Source of the DNA: Zerene cesonia
Taxonomy: Eukaryota > Arthropoda > Insecta > Lepidoptera > Pieridae
Length of the DNA stretch: 64,000 bases
NCBI RefSeq assembly: GCF_012273895.1
Contig: NC_052106.1
Coordinates: forward strand, 620,001 to 684,000
Direction: 5' to 3'
The notes beneath the pieces are model-generated. The model was given only the letters and a program-made list of their open reading frames with translations. It was not told the origin of the DNA and ran no database searches. Made by a program: the position numbers and the translations under genes. Positions 22,727 to 34,483 of this stretch are shown in pieces. Each line of letters opens with the position of its first letter. Position 1 is the stretch's first letter.

Positions 22727-24250
22727 ATTAAATTTATTGTATCGATAATCATTATTTTTTGTGTGTATGTTCATACTTTTCTGTTATATTATTATTATCA
22801 CTGCAAAGTTTGGACTAATTCAACAGCTCTTTCATAAGTAAAATATTTAAATAATACTCAAATTAACTGGCACCTTTTGTCTAAACAATAATTTCAAAAA
22901 CAAATCACTTATAGCACAATTCACTTTTTATCATGGCTATGGCATACCGCATAAACAAAACTAAAAGATAAATATTCATACACTATTGTGATTCGTAAGC
23001 TTTTGTTTAGATATATCTCCAACCAAATTCACAAGGGAGACTGTGGCGCCGGAGTTGCCACAACTAATATATGGGTCTAGTAAAATTTATTACTTAACAC
23101 ACTGAAGCGCAGCTTGACGTTTAAGATACAAAACATTATTAGATATTATTACGTAGTAAGTGATGTAGTACTTACATACAGCTACGAATATATGATATGA
23201 CTGATAATATATTTCACAGAATATGAAATAGCAGAAACCGGTAATGGTAGATATAAGTCAATCCAATTTATTGTCTGTATATACACTGAGGAGAAAATAA
23301 GGTGTTAGGAGTACTACTTACTAAAATATACATATTAAATTTTCAAAATAACTATTATATTAGATATATTTATAGCGAATAAACTCAAAGCGAGCACATT
23401 GTAATTTTTTTTTATTTTAGTCCATGTTATTTTTAAGTTTACTTTTTTATACATTTTGTTAAAGAGTAAATAATTAAATAAATAAACATTAAAAAAAAAC
23501 TGTTTTTAATCTGTGTCGCGGTACATAAGGATATCCAACCCCAAACCTTGTTCCTGCTTCATGTAAGTAGCCATTATGTACTTTACGGGCGTATTTTTCT
23601 GCAATGAACAGGCTTGACGTAATACGGGATTACGCAAGAACCCGCAACGAATATGAGTCGGGAATGAATAAATAGCCAAGCAACTTGGACGCAATTCCAT
23701 GGTAGGTCAAGAGATAAAGTAAACGGCATAAAGAAAAAAAACATTTAAGAGAACTTGGCAATGTTTATAACATAATCTTTCATCAATAGGTTTCCTAGCT
23801 TACCAAAAATTATAAAAAAAAAATTAAATTTTTTTTTCTCTCTTCATGCCAAGTAAACAACACATGCATACCTACTCCATACTCAAATTCTGTTCCATTT
23901 TTGAATTCGTTACTAATACATTGCGTTTTCCGTGTGACATTCCATTTTTAAATTTACGAATGGAAAAGCCAGTCAATTCTGAAACAGTTTGCAATGACGC
24001 GTGTCAAGCGATCCCGCCCGATATTTCACTTTTCCCACCATTTTGCCGACTCTGTTATACGATTATGTTTATTCGAATTACGAATTGAGTGCGTTTCGTG
24101 GTCGCCTATAAATAAACGGTTTGCTTTTGGAATACTAACTTATTTCGATATCAGGCCCATAGTGGTGTGTGCCAACTAATAAATAAACAGTTTTCGAGGC
24201 GAATATTATTCGTTACTAACTACGTTATTCGAAATACGTAATTTTTTTAA
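22727..24250. other. No gene seen
   Basis: AT-rich non-coding sequence with no supported gene or element ends. Confidence 0.45.
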
Positions 24251-24254
24251 CTCA

Positions 24255-24414
24255 TCTATACTAATATTATGAAGCTGAAGAGTTTGTTTGTTTGAACGCG
24301 CTAATTTCAGGAAATACTAGTCCGTTTTGAAAAGTTCTTTCAGTGTTAGACCATTTATTGAGGAAGGCTATAGGCTATATATGTACCACCGGCGAAGCCG
24401 GGGCGGACCGCTAG
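24255..24414 (+). mobile_element. Helitron-like element, GCGAAGCCGGGGCGG family, complete
   Basis: 160 bp. It starts TCTATACTAATATTATGAAG after host A, carries a GTTTGTTTG run, and ends 'GCCGGGGCGGACCGCTAG' before host T. The 3' hairpin is CCGGC-GAA-GCCGG. It has the same Helitron logic as the Lep1-type elements but an unrelated body. Confidence 0.8.
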
Positions 24415-24419
24415 TTATT

Positions 24420-25235
24420 ATATAAATTTAATGCAATGCGGTAAAATATATTGTGGTGACTATACTTTCATAAATTCTCTGTTAAAATCTTACATAGTAA
24501 CTAAAGTCTAAACAAAGGGTAATTTAAAATCAAAATATTCAAGCTCTTCGTCAACCCCAGGGGGAACCAAACTTACATGGACTTAGAAAAACTTATTTAT
24601 AACTTACGTAGTTCACTAAGTTGCAACTTTAAAACTTGAACCTATAAAATATTCAGAATGCGATTGCACTCAGACCATAAATAAGAATAACCTTTCTACA
24701 ATTTGTAGATGTTACCTATGTCAACGAGAACTTATTTTAACTTAATAGAAAAGCCTTTTATTTGCATATGTGCTGTTTGTAACACAGCAGCCATATATGA
24801 ATGCAATAATGCTGTTTTATATTGATTTAAACAGCTTTATGAAACATTATTATTCAGTACCTGGATGACCGAGCTTCGCTCGGTATTTTTTTTTTTTTTT
24901 TCGTTTTAACTTTAATTATTCGCCAAAAAAATGGTTGCCTGTAAAGTCGGTTTTACGGGCGAAGATTTTACGTGACAAATGAATATTATTAAATTGCACA
25001 ATAGGAACAAGGTATTGAATGAAAATAAGAATTGCACAAATTTTAACTATAGAAAATATATTTTGTTTACTAAAAAGACAGAGACAGACACAAGCAGGCG
25101 CCGATTCAATGGGCCTAATTCTCTAGTGCTGCGCGCGCGGCGGACCGATCATAGTTCGGTAACTCATCGTAACGTTACCGGGCGTTACACTTTTTCGTGA
25201 GTGACTCCGAGCCGCAACCTAATTTAAGACGTTGT
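24420..25235. other. No gene seen
   Basis: AT-rich non-coding. A short motif near 24870 (GACCGAGCTTCGCTCGGT, self-complementary) followed by T-runs resembles an eroded element end. Confidence 0.4.
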
Positions 25236-25237
25236 CA

Positions 25238-25515
25238 CGTCAAAAATAGTATTATTATTAACCAATAGATGTCAGGAAGAGTCATAATAAATTGGGACTA
25301 CTCAAACGCCTCCTATTTGTTAAAAAAGTAAGTTTAAGTTGATAAAACACGAATAAAAGACGAATATAACATTTTCTAAAAAAGATTCCTAGCTAGATCG
25401 ATTTATCGCCCCCGAAACCCCCTATATACTAAGTTTCATGAAAATCGTTGGAGCCGATTCCGAGATTCCAATTATATATATATATATACAAGAATTAAGA
25501 ATTGCTCGTTTAAAG
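25238..25515 (-). repeat. Dispersed repeat with 'CGCCCCCGAAACCCCCT' core
   Basis: It shares AACCAATAGATGTCAGGAA (as ACCAATAGATGTCAGGAA on the other copy), 'GATCGATTTATCGCCCCCGA' and 'CATGAAAATCGTTGGAGCCG' with the reverse strand of 56975-57140. No terminal repeats are evident. An internal segment (25285-25330) is absent from the other copy. Confidence 0.7.
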
Positions 25516-25911
25516 ATATAAGATATAAATTTGAAACTTTTAATGTTATATTACATAAAGCCAAAAGGTTGCTGTATAAAATTAGAATGCAATTCAAATC
25601 AGGTTTCAGTGAAATTATATCGTAGAATGCCGGGAAGTATGTCAAACGCGCATCCATTGAGAACACGGAAGCCTGCATATGCCCGGTCTCTGTCACACTT
25701 GCTCTCTGTCTCTTTCTACAAAGCCCAGTTCATACACGCTGCTGTACGCGATTGCGGCGATAGAAATGAATTAGAGTAGTGTAATATGACCGTCCCCCCT
25801 GGTACAGTGGTGAGCCCGTGAGCATCCGAGGATATCCAGAGTACGTTGTCACTTTCGGGATATGTTCTTTGATACCACCTACCACAATTGCTGTAGTAAT
25901 ATAGGGTGTAT

Positions 25912-26001
25912 TTAGAAATTAAAAACTTTTTAAAGGATTTTAAACGCGATTTATTCATTGTATTAACGTTTAAAATCCGTTAAAAAGTTTTTAATTTCTA
26001 A
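25912..26001. repeat. Foldback element with 35-bp arms
   Basis: The arms at 25912-25946 and 25967-26001 are complementary at 34 of 35 positions around a 20-nt spacer. A related but non-foldback sequence (TTTTAAACGC.ATTTATT and GTACTCGCGTAAA blocks) lies at 49745-49830. It may be a MITE. There is no clean target duplication. Confidence 0.75.
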
Positions 26002-26044
26002 CTGTATAATACTCGCGTAAAATCAAACACAAGAAAATATAGGG

Positions 26045-26765
26045 TGTGTTTTTTTAAATCAACAGGTTAAAATTTGGCTAGATTGGTTAAAAAAAATATG
26101 ATTCATTTTTAGATTTTATCAAAGTCGGCTTCGTGAGCGTTTTTTCGATATATCGAATTTTGTCTGCCACGCCCGGTCCATACCATAAATTACTTACTTC
26201 ATCGAGGCGCTTTTGCATTACGTCTATTACCGTTTTATATATTCATTAAACACTATTTGCACATTTTGTTTACAAATTCAATAAAAATATTGCAATAACC
26301 ATAAAACATCTTCCAACAATCGCGACACGTAACAATTAACAGTAACATAGACCAGTGACAATGCTATTAAACAAACAAAAAAAAAAAACTTGAGGAGCTT
26401 CGTCCTTAAATCTTAAGAAACTATCCTAACAACGCATCCCTATATCTGGATGAATCGTCCTACAATATTGTATACTGATTCCAAACCTCACACGACAACT
26501 GCAACCGATGTATCAAATGAAACAAGCGTATACATACATTAGCGAGTCTTCACTAAAACGCATACTCCCATAACATTCTGGTTGCAACAGTGGGCCGAAG
26601 TCAAACAGATCGACAGCAGTGCAACGACCTAACACAACAACATTGTCGATAAATTGCTTTGATCGCATAGTTTTCATACAGTGGCGGAACCATTCGTGTT
26701 GGTATGAAGTTCCACACAATTTTCACTTCGTAATATTTCACTCTATGTGCCTATATGGTATAATA
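26045..26765. other. No gene seen
   Basis: AT-rich non-coding sequence. Confidence 0.4.
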
Positions 26766-26770
26766 TATAA

Positions 26771-26938
26771 TCCTACTAATATTAATATTATAAATGCGAA
26801 AGTTTGTAAGGATGTGTGCGCGTTTGTTGCTCTATCACGCAAAAACTACTGAACCGATTGCAATCAAATTCGGTACGTTGATAGCTGGACAACTGGATTA
26901 ACCCATAGGCAACTTTTGAAACCGCGGGGCGCAGCTAG
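26771..26938 (+). mobile_element. Helitron-like element (Lep1-type), internally deleted
   Basis: It starts TCCTACTAATATTAATATTA and ends CCGCGGGGCGCAGCTAG. About 40 bp that normally hold TATCCCGATATTCC and the left half of the hairpin are missing after 'GGCAACTTTT'. Confidence 0.8.
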
Positions 26939-26944
26939 CATTGT

Positions 26945-29900
26945 ATAAAGTTTACTTAAAAAACTATTATTTCAGTTTTTCCTAAAGCTTTAGCCTCTAT
27001 GATCATACAAGCCCTATCTCAAACCTTTCGTGATAACATATTGGACTTAGATTAAGATTTATCGACGAAACTACCCTCAAATATCCGATCATCGAAAGGT
27101 AGGATTTATTTGATAATAAGCCACGGTTCACGCTTCGTTACACTTGACAAATGGCGGTATTGTAAGTCCGCGATCTATTTTCGATACAACCTTTTGAATA
27201 CGTTTGCAGCACGTTTTTTGAATTCAACACATTACCTTTAGAATATGGGTATTTCAGCGGAGTCTTATGTGGGGCCCGCTGTGTATTGTATTGTATTATC
27301 TGACACTTATATGATTATATTTACGCCGACCATAACAACACATATCGCTTTTTTAACATTAGATTTATTTTAAATAAGATAAATTGCAGTAAAATTCATC
27401 TGCTGTACATCCTTACAATCTAGCAAAACTTTAGTCCTAATAAACATTTTAGTATAAAAAAAAAAATGTTTTAGCGTAAAATTTATCATTACCAGCATGA
27501 GCTAGTAGGTACTCCATGTTGCGAGATCTGTTAAAAACATATAATGCACTCCACACGTATTCTATAAACTCAAATGTTTGAAAGATTATATGAATGTTTT
27601 GTTTTTCTTTCACGCAAAACCCTCTGCTGGGATCCGAATGAAAATTAGTATAGGGATAGACTATAGTCTGGATAAACGTATAGACCGGGTATCACGCGAG
27701 TGAAGCCGCAACATTAAAAAAATAAGTAAATAGTACCAACTGTATACTACAAAGTGCAATATAATTTCCTTCCACCACCAGGCCGGTCATTGAGCAAGCT
27801 GCATTGTGAGGCTGCGATAGTTTGCTGCAAGCCATTGTGGTATTAATATTGTGCGAACAAAAGTACGTTTTGTTCCGATGTAATTATGATTTACATTTCA
27901 ATTACAAACAGTGATATTAAAGTGCGAAATTTTGCATCTAGGCAACAAAGAAACGTATTGTAACTGGGCGGTAAATGTTGTTTAAAATTTGATTTAAAAA
28001 TACAAATAATTGTTTTTAATATATAAAATATCGCACTTCGAAATCGCACCTCCACTATGCGACGTATAATCCAGAACTTTTGATAAAAATAGTAATTAAG
28101 TCACATTTCTTCTATTATGAATTACTATGAATTACTCATAAGTTACCTACCTACTATGAATTACTCATAAGTTAACTGTTTTCGAAATATTTTTTTTTTT
28201 TTCAATTTTAATTAAACCCCCAATTTAACCAGCAAAACTCTTTTATCACATACGACAAAGCGTACAGCGCACTCATGCAACCCACAAAACACCCTGTATA
28301 AACCAGAAGACACCATCAATCATTAACGCAAAACAAACAGGGTGTTCCCAGCTCGCACAGCAACGGCGGGGGCCAACGCCCCGCTAACAAGGTCGCTCGA
28401 ACGATGGCTTGCACGAAATGCGGTGCACATGGCGATTTCATAACCTTTCTCTATGTAACTGCGTTATACGTGAAGATATTACGTAATAACACAGTAATAG
28501 GGTTATTTATTAATTGTTAGTAGTCTATAGTATAGGAGTGCTACATATTTATGTTTTTTTTTTACGTACAGAGAAAATAATTAATATAAAGCAATTTTAA
28601 GCCGTATTTTCTAAATAATACTGCATTACTTACAACACCAGTAAAGATAACTGAGTAAGAAATCCACGGGGATAGGATGTTAAAAATATTAATAATAAAA
28701 TTTCAACCATTTTTCCTTTATATCCGATACAAACCCATTCCAAATTAATAGGAATAAAACAATTTATTCCGGAAGCTAATATAACTGTAGTATTTCAAAA
28801 TAACTATAAGGTCATTAATTATTAAATGAATATCAATCAATATCAATCAAAACTCATCATATCGAAAAACTTACGTGGCCTGTAGGTCTATTAAGCGTAT
28901 AGGAATGGGAATAGGGGTCACCATTTTTATAATATACCGAAACACCTAAAGCATTCATTTACAAGTGTCGTTTTTCCAAGGAGATCCAAACTGTACCTAA
29001 CATCATCAGTACTATTGTAGCCATTCCCCTAAGTAGGCTTTCAGACTGAAATATGCTCTCACTAAAACGGGGACGACTTGTAACAAATGAGGGTACTGCG
29101 GAAATTTCCTTCTCCGTCATCTCCTAGATGAAATTAAGCTATTATTATAACTCGGCCGATTCTCTTGACTTTAATCGAGGTTAATTTAAAGTGCCATTCT
29201 CAAAAGGTGTTGTGTTTGCACATAGAAATTGTTATATACATTTTTAACATGTGAAAATCTCAGTAGTTACTCGTTGTTGATATGTTAGTCTTAATATGAG
29301 TAGTCTAATCCTAGTATTTACTACAAAAATAAACCTTTTAAGAATGATCAGATGCGTACATCACCCTCGTAACTCGTATAGCGTTGGTATGTATCGATTT
29401 CAGTGACAAATGATTAGTTTTAGTGGATGATTCTAGAAATAATTAACTAATACAACGTATACGTTCGTAGGATATAATCCAGTCACACATTCCGATTGAA
29501 TTGTAAATGAGTCGTAATTAAGCATCGTACAAGCAAGACGTATTTTTCTTTTTTAAAATCATCACTCGATCTATCTATCACATTTAGTGACCGGACACAT
29601 ACTGTGACATTAATAATAAGTCTTATATGAATATCTTCACAGCTACCAAAAAGCATTTTTAGACCAGTACACGTTCTGCCACTTAAAAATTCTGAATCCA
29701 CGTAATTACTAGCATATTTTATAATTATGGAGTTCAAAGTGAATTAATAAATGCCAAGGAGAGGGAGTGAGTTACTTTAAGAGGGCACTTGGGAGTTCCC
29801 GAGGACTGCATCAAGTGGCATCAAATTCAACCCTAGACTTGTAAGCATGTTTCGAACTTTCAGCTTATTTTCATAGTTAAACTCTTTTTATACAATTATT

Positions 29901-30055
29901 TGGTGTTCACATTTTTCAATGGACTGTAATTATAGTGCAAGCAGTGGCAAATGTGATATTTTATAATAAATAAAATTATTATAAATATTGTTTTTTTCAC
30001 ATTTTCACCTAGAAGGTACCTGTACACTCTCACATTAAGTAATGGATTTTTACGT
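26945..30055. other. No gene seen; one Helitron-like scrap
   Basis: Non-coding. At 27575-27715 'GACCGGGTATCACGCGAGTG' followed by AAGCCGCAACA looks like a decayed Helitron-like 3' half. 28340-28440 is GC-richer ('GCAACGGCGGGGGCCAACGC') without a supported function. Confidence 0.45.
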
Positions 30056-30061
30056 TCACTT

Positions 30062-30237
30062 GTATAGCATTAAAAAGCTTTATAAATGAAAACCATTTGA
30101 ACCATAGAATTTATTATTATTCGATCAGGGGGCACATGAAACCGAAAGAATATAAGATATTCGATTATTCAGATGGGATCACGGGTGGCTGAAAGGTCAG
30201 GCGTTGCTAGGGTAAGGCAAAAGATGCGGGTTCGATT
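30062..30237 (+). mobile_element. tRNA-derived SINE, second copy
   Basis: It has the same order as the 10.6-kb copy: palindromic module (TATAGCATTAAAAAGCTTTA), 'GCACATGAAACCGAAAGAAT', then the tRNA-like part from about 30176 (A box TGGCTGAAAGG, B box start GGGTTCGAT). It is truncated in the T-arm by a T-run. Confidence 0.75.
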
Positions 30238-30304
30238 TTTTTAACATCTTTTTTTTATTACAGTTAACTTTGAGTTTGTTTTTGAGTTGAATGAAGACTT
30301 CTTG

Positions 30305-30490
30305 CTATATCATCATCATCGTTATCAGCCCATACGTGTTCCCACTGGTGGGACACAGGCTTCCTGTGAGGGTTTAGGTCATAATTAACAACGCTGACGA
30401 AATTTTGATTCTAGGTCATGCCAGTTTCCTCACTATGTTTTCCTTCGCCGTTTCAAGCAGTGGTGATGTTATCTACAATCTACACATTAA
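30305..30490 (-). mobile_element. GAT-tailed SINE fragment
   Basis: ATCATCATCATCGTTATC, then 'AGCCCATACGTGTTCCCACT' and 'TTCCTCACTATGTTTTCC' are the reverse of the 40324-40639 SINE. The middle part around GTTCGACGACATG is deleted and the tRNA head is missing. Confidence 0.8.
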
Positions 30491-30494
30491 TTTG

Positions 30495-32460
30495 GGAGCA
30501 ACTTAGTACTAAGTTGAATATGTGTATGGAACAAAGAAATAATTAAAACAAAAGCTTTCTGCAAGAATATTTCATTTATTTCTATAAGGAAGTAATTTGA
30601 TAAATATGAAAAGTTACGAAGAGGGGTCTAGGCTCCTTCATTACGTTAATTAATAAAGAATTTTAATAAAGCGAAACTTTTACGGTTTTTTTTTTTTATA
30701 CGCGGATGATTATTGAATTTTTGATGTTCTTTCTTTTCTTAATGAATGTAAGTATATTTTGGATATATTTTTTTTGCAATTATGGAGCTATTAAAAGATT
30801 AATTTATATGCAAATAAATAATTTCAAGTTTTCTCTTGCTGATTTTGAAGCGAAATTAAAATCAGTAACAAAAAATCAAATGAATAACAACATTTAGTTA
30901 CAAACATTAAATATTTTGACTACAGACGTGTTATTTATGTGTTTTATATTTGAAATAAGCTCTCTCTTTTCACCATTAAATAACTAAGACCTTGAGACCA
31001 TTAAAATGCCAACTTTCTACTCCCCAACGGAAGCCTCTATTATTTAACGAAAGCTTACAAGCTCAGACGCGCTAGTTTCAAAAGCTTTTTTAATTGTAAT
31101 TTCCTACAAGAGTGTTACCAAAGCCAGCCTTTTCCAATGGTTTCTTTAGTATATTTGTATATTGTACAAATACAACGCTGCTTTTGAGGATAATTTTCAT
31201 CTGAAATATGTTAATATATGCACATGTCGTTATATGAATGTCATTATAAAAGGGGCAATTAAACTTAACTTGATTATTTCTATGTTATTTTCGAGTGAAC
31301 ACACAAAATATATGCATCACACATTATTGTCATCGTAAAATGCATACCTCAATAATAGCCTTAGATATAATAGGCTGGTATTAGTGTCACGCTGACCGTC
31401 GGTGCTGACAGCCAAAGCGTAAGAACCTCTGAGATACGTACGTGAACGTGTAGGACGTTACCTCTAAAATCTAAACTCCTAAAAAATACATGACAGCTAA
31501 AACGAACAATTAAAAAGCTACACCGTAGTGCATTTCGTAGCCTTGCTACGTTCGTAGCTACAACGTCCCGTAGCGAACAATCGAGATCCAGTGCTGTAAT
31601 CTCAAAGATAAACATTTCAGCATATAAACTGCACACAGTGAGGACGCAGCGTAAATGCGTTGAATAGTCGTACTACGAAAATACGTCTCGTATCTTAAGA
31701 TAACAGGATGCTTTGCGCTCTTCATGCCGCCCTGGTACTTTGTTAAAATCGTTTCGAAGTAATTGGGACAGAAACTCGTTTTGTATATGGATATGCTGGA
31801 ATGTTTCGGATTCAGGTCTTCGCTTTGGATCTACAGTAGAACTAATAAAAATAGAAAAGAGGAATTTCGTTGGGTTTTATTGCGTTTTACGTAGACATAG
31901 AACAGAACTAAACAGTACATAGTTATGCTTCCGATGACGAAAAAAGAAAGAAAATTTCCAACTAAGACTAAAAATTAATTATAGTACAAATAAAAGATCC
32001 ACGTTCAATTACTATCTTAAATCAGAATCATAATCATCAGAACAATAACTAAATCACGCAACAGTTTGTTTGAAAACCGAAAATATACCCCATTATGTTA
32101 TGCGGTAAGAAGTAAATAAAATACTTGATTTATAGCCGTATAAATCTCAGTAATATAGAAATAATTGGACGCGGCGAAGCGCACCCGATAATGAGCGTGT
32201 TTGCAATTACTTTTAACGATACTCCCACGTGACGTTTTCCAAAACCGTTACGTATTCGAATAAATGTGTGAGCCCCATCTCAATTTGAGCAATTATGCTC
32301 GAAACACACATTCCATTTGGTACATTGAATTCGCGTTCACTGCGCGGGTTGTGTTTTTTTTTTTATAATCGTGCATGTCAATTTTGCGTATAAACGTTAG
32401 AATTTTAACAATTTATTGGAATAATGTACGAATTAAATTGAACGTCTAGAAAGCATTATC
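30495..32460. other. No gene seen apart from a CGTAGC cluster
   Basis: AT-rich non-coding. Open frames at 31361-31636 and 30706-30897 lack family resemblance. Confidence 0.45.
31516..31577. repeat. CGTAGC/GCTACG-rich repeat
   Basis: Several CGTAG/CTACG words lie within 62 bp, starting with GCTACACCGTAGTG. This start is shared with 46406 (GCTACACCGTG) and, inverted, with 58730. Confidence 0.6.
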
Positions 32461-32465
32461 TATTC

Positions 32466-32632
32466 TTTTAAAAAAGAAAATTTGTATTTTTGTACGTTTG
32501 TAACGTTTTCACACAAAAACCAGTAGGCCGATTTCAAAAATTCTCTAACCATTAGAAAGATGCAATTTCACTGTGTGACATCATAGGCTATATACATATG
32601 TACCACGGGCAAAGCAGGGACGAACAGCTGTT
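32466..32632 (+). repeat. Helitron-like element, diverged
   Basis: 'TTTGTATTTTTGTACGTTTG', 'CAGTAGGCCGATTTCAAAAA' and 'TGTACCACGGGCAAAGCAGG' match the copies at 16940 and 45126. The CTAG end reads CAGCTG here. Confidence 0.65.
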
Positions 32633-32973
32633 TTAATAAATGGCTTTCAGTATTCTAGGGTCGAGGGTATTTATGAACCACGGAATATATTTCAGGAGCA
32701 GATCCCAAATCACATTTAAGCATAGCGCAACAGCACAACACACATGTACGACCAGTTCACACGATATGAGACGACTTCAAAAAAAGGAAGAAGATTCTCA
32801 CTGTACTTTTTAATAACATCACACATCGCAAAAACACAGTGACTTCTCATATGATAAAAAAATAACCAATTTCTGTTCATTGACATGTTTATAGGTCCAC
32901 CCGGGAGAAGAGCGCGAAGCTAGTTTCACAAATTCACACAATAATAGCCAAACCAGTACAAAGCATTGCAGTG

Positions 32974-33029
32974 TAACACTGATAAGTTACACTGATAAGT
33001 TACACTGATATATAAGTTACACTGATAAG
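32974..33029 (+). repeat. Four 13-bp tandem repeats (TTACACTGATAAG)
   Basis: Units at 32974, 32987, 33000 (with a TATA insertion) and 33017. The first has one change. Confidence 0.85.
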
Positions 33030-33439
33030 TACAGCTCGTATCCATGGCAATCGCCGCAAGTGGAAGACCGCCAGGAGACGTATTACCGCGGCATGCACGT
33101 TGATCACATTAAAGCTGGGATATTTTTGGCACACATTTATACTGAAGGATGAAGTAGACTAGGACTTGTGTGGCGATTGAGCAGACGATGACGGAACTGT
33201 GCGAATGCAGCCTGAAGATAAAGTAACCGGTTTATATTTTGTGTTCGGCCTCTGCTACTATTCTTTTCATTCAATATAAATGTGTGGCTCAGTGGCTAAA
33301 TTAAGATTATTTTTTTTAATTAAATATTAATAAATCTACCCATCTTTTTTATCTTTTCATATTTTAATCAAGTCGAATACGTAATTATATCGACATTTAA
33401 ATATTCGCTTCAATCATATAGATGGTGCTATTACGTCAC

Positions 33440-33602
33440 TACATAATATAAAACAAAGGCGCTTTCCGCCGCCTGTGTGTCCGTATGCCTAGATTTTTTT
33501 AAATTACGCAACAGATTTTGATAGACAGAGTGATTCAAGAGGAGGGTTTATATGTAAATATAATGTATAGCACCCATGCGAAGCCGGGGTGGGTCGCCAC
33601 TT
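33440..33602 (+). repeat. Repeat with 'TACGCAACAGATTTTGATAG' body
   Basis: It shares the 'ACGCAACGGATTTTGATGG' and ATTCAAGAGGA.GGT.TA blocks with 38225-38410, 51240-51440 and 59310-59485. It ends 'GCGAAGCCGGGGTGGGTCGC', like the Helitron-like elements. Confidence 0.65.
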
Positions 33603-33604
33603 TC

Positions 33605-34480
33605 GGATTTTTACTAAATAATAATCAAGTAGCATAAAAAATCATTGCATAGAAAACATCTTAATTTCCACATGCCATCAAAATTTCTACATTTAACCAT
33701 CTCAAAAGGGTGGCGAATTGTGTTATATTCTAAATGATCGTGGCACCAACGGCGCGCGGTTAATATAAACGCAAAATAAACACGTAAAACCCGCGAAATA
33801 CCGTCGAGGTTATAATCTCGATCTCGCGATAACCCCGACGTGACGCGGCTACATCTAAATTTGATACGCCGCGCAAATAAGTTCACGCTTTGAAATCTTG
33901 CCAGCTTCTAGGACATGATTTTATATTGGGGTACTTCATTACTTTAAGGGGTTATTTTGAACGGTGGTAGTCCATAATGAAACAACACACGATAGCCACT
34001 AATAAAAACAAGCAAAAACAAAGGTAACCGTAATAGTGTGTGATATTCTAAAAAACTTAATTACACATTCGTATTACTAATAATAGTGTAATGTCTATAC
34101 ATTACACTATTATTAAAACGTATAAAAGCATCAACACACCACACACAGCGCATAAATAATGTTTTGACGTATTCCAAATTCGAATTGAAAAAACCAGCCG
34201 TTTTCGAATCGCTCACATCACCGATCAATTTTTCTCGCTTCGATGCGAAATGTACGCTTGAAAAAAACCAGACACGCCGGTCTATCGTCGGCTAATTTGA
34301 ATAAAGTAATACCCACCGTCAAGTGTGTGCTCTTTCTATTCCATTATTTTGACTACATTAGCAATAATTTAATTAATATTCGATTAAAATTAATTTCGAT
34401 GTAAGTAAACACTAGTGTGGACGTATCATATAAATTTATTGAAGTTTTAACGACATTTTAAGACCAGAGTTTATAAATAC
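33605..34480. other. No gene seen
   Basis: Non-coding. 33720-33880 is CpG-richer than its surroundings (ACCCCGACGTGACGCGGC) and may be a regulatory or unique element. A perfect hairpin lies at 34078-34115. Confidence 0.4.
34078..34115. repeat. Perfect hairpin, 16-bp arms, 6-nt loop
   Basis: The arm TAATAATAGTGTAATG (34078-34093) and its exact complement (34100-34115) flank TCTATA. Confidence 0.9.
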
Positions 34481-34483
34481 ATA

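Noticed and set aside
21674..22774. Long open frames across the first N run
   Set aside because: They consist almost entirely of N; no real codons.
31361..31636. 91-residue minus-strand open frame
   Set aside because: Overlaps the CGTAGC repeat and shows no conserved motifs.
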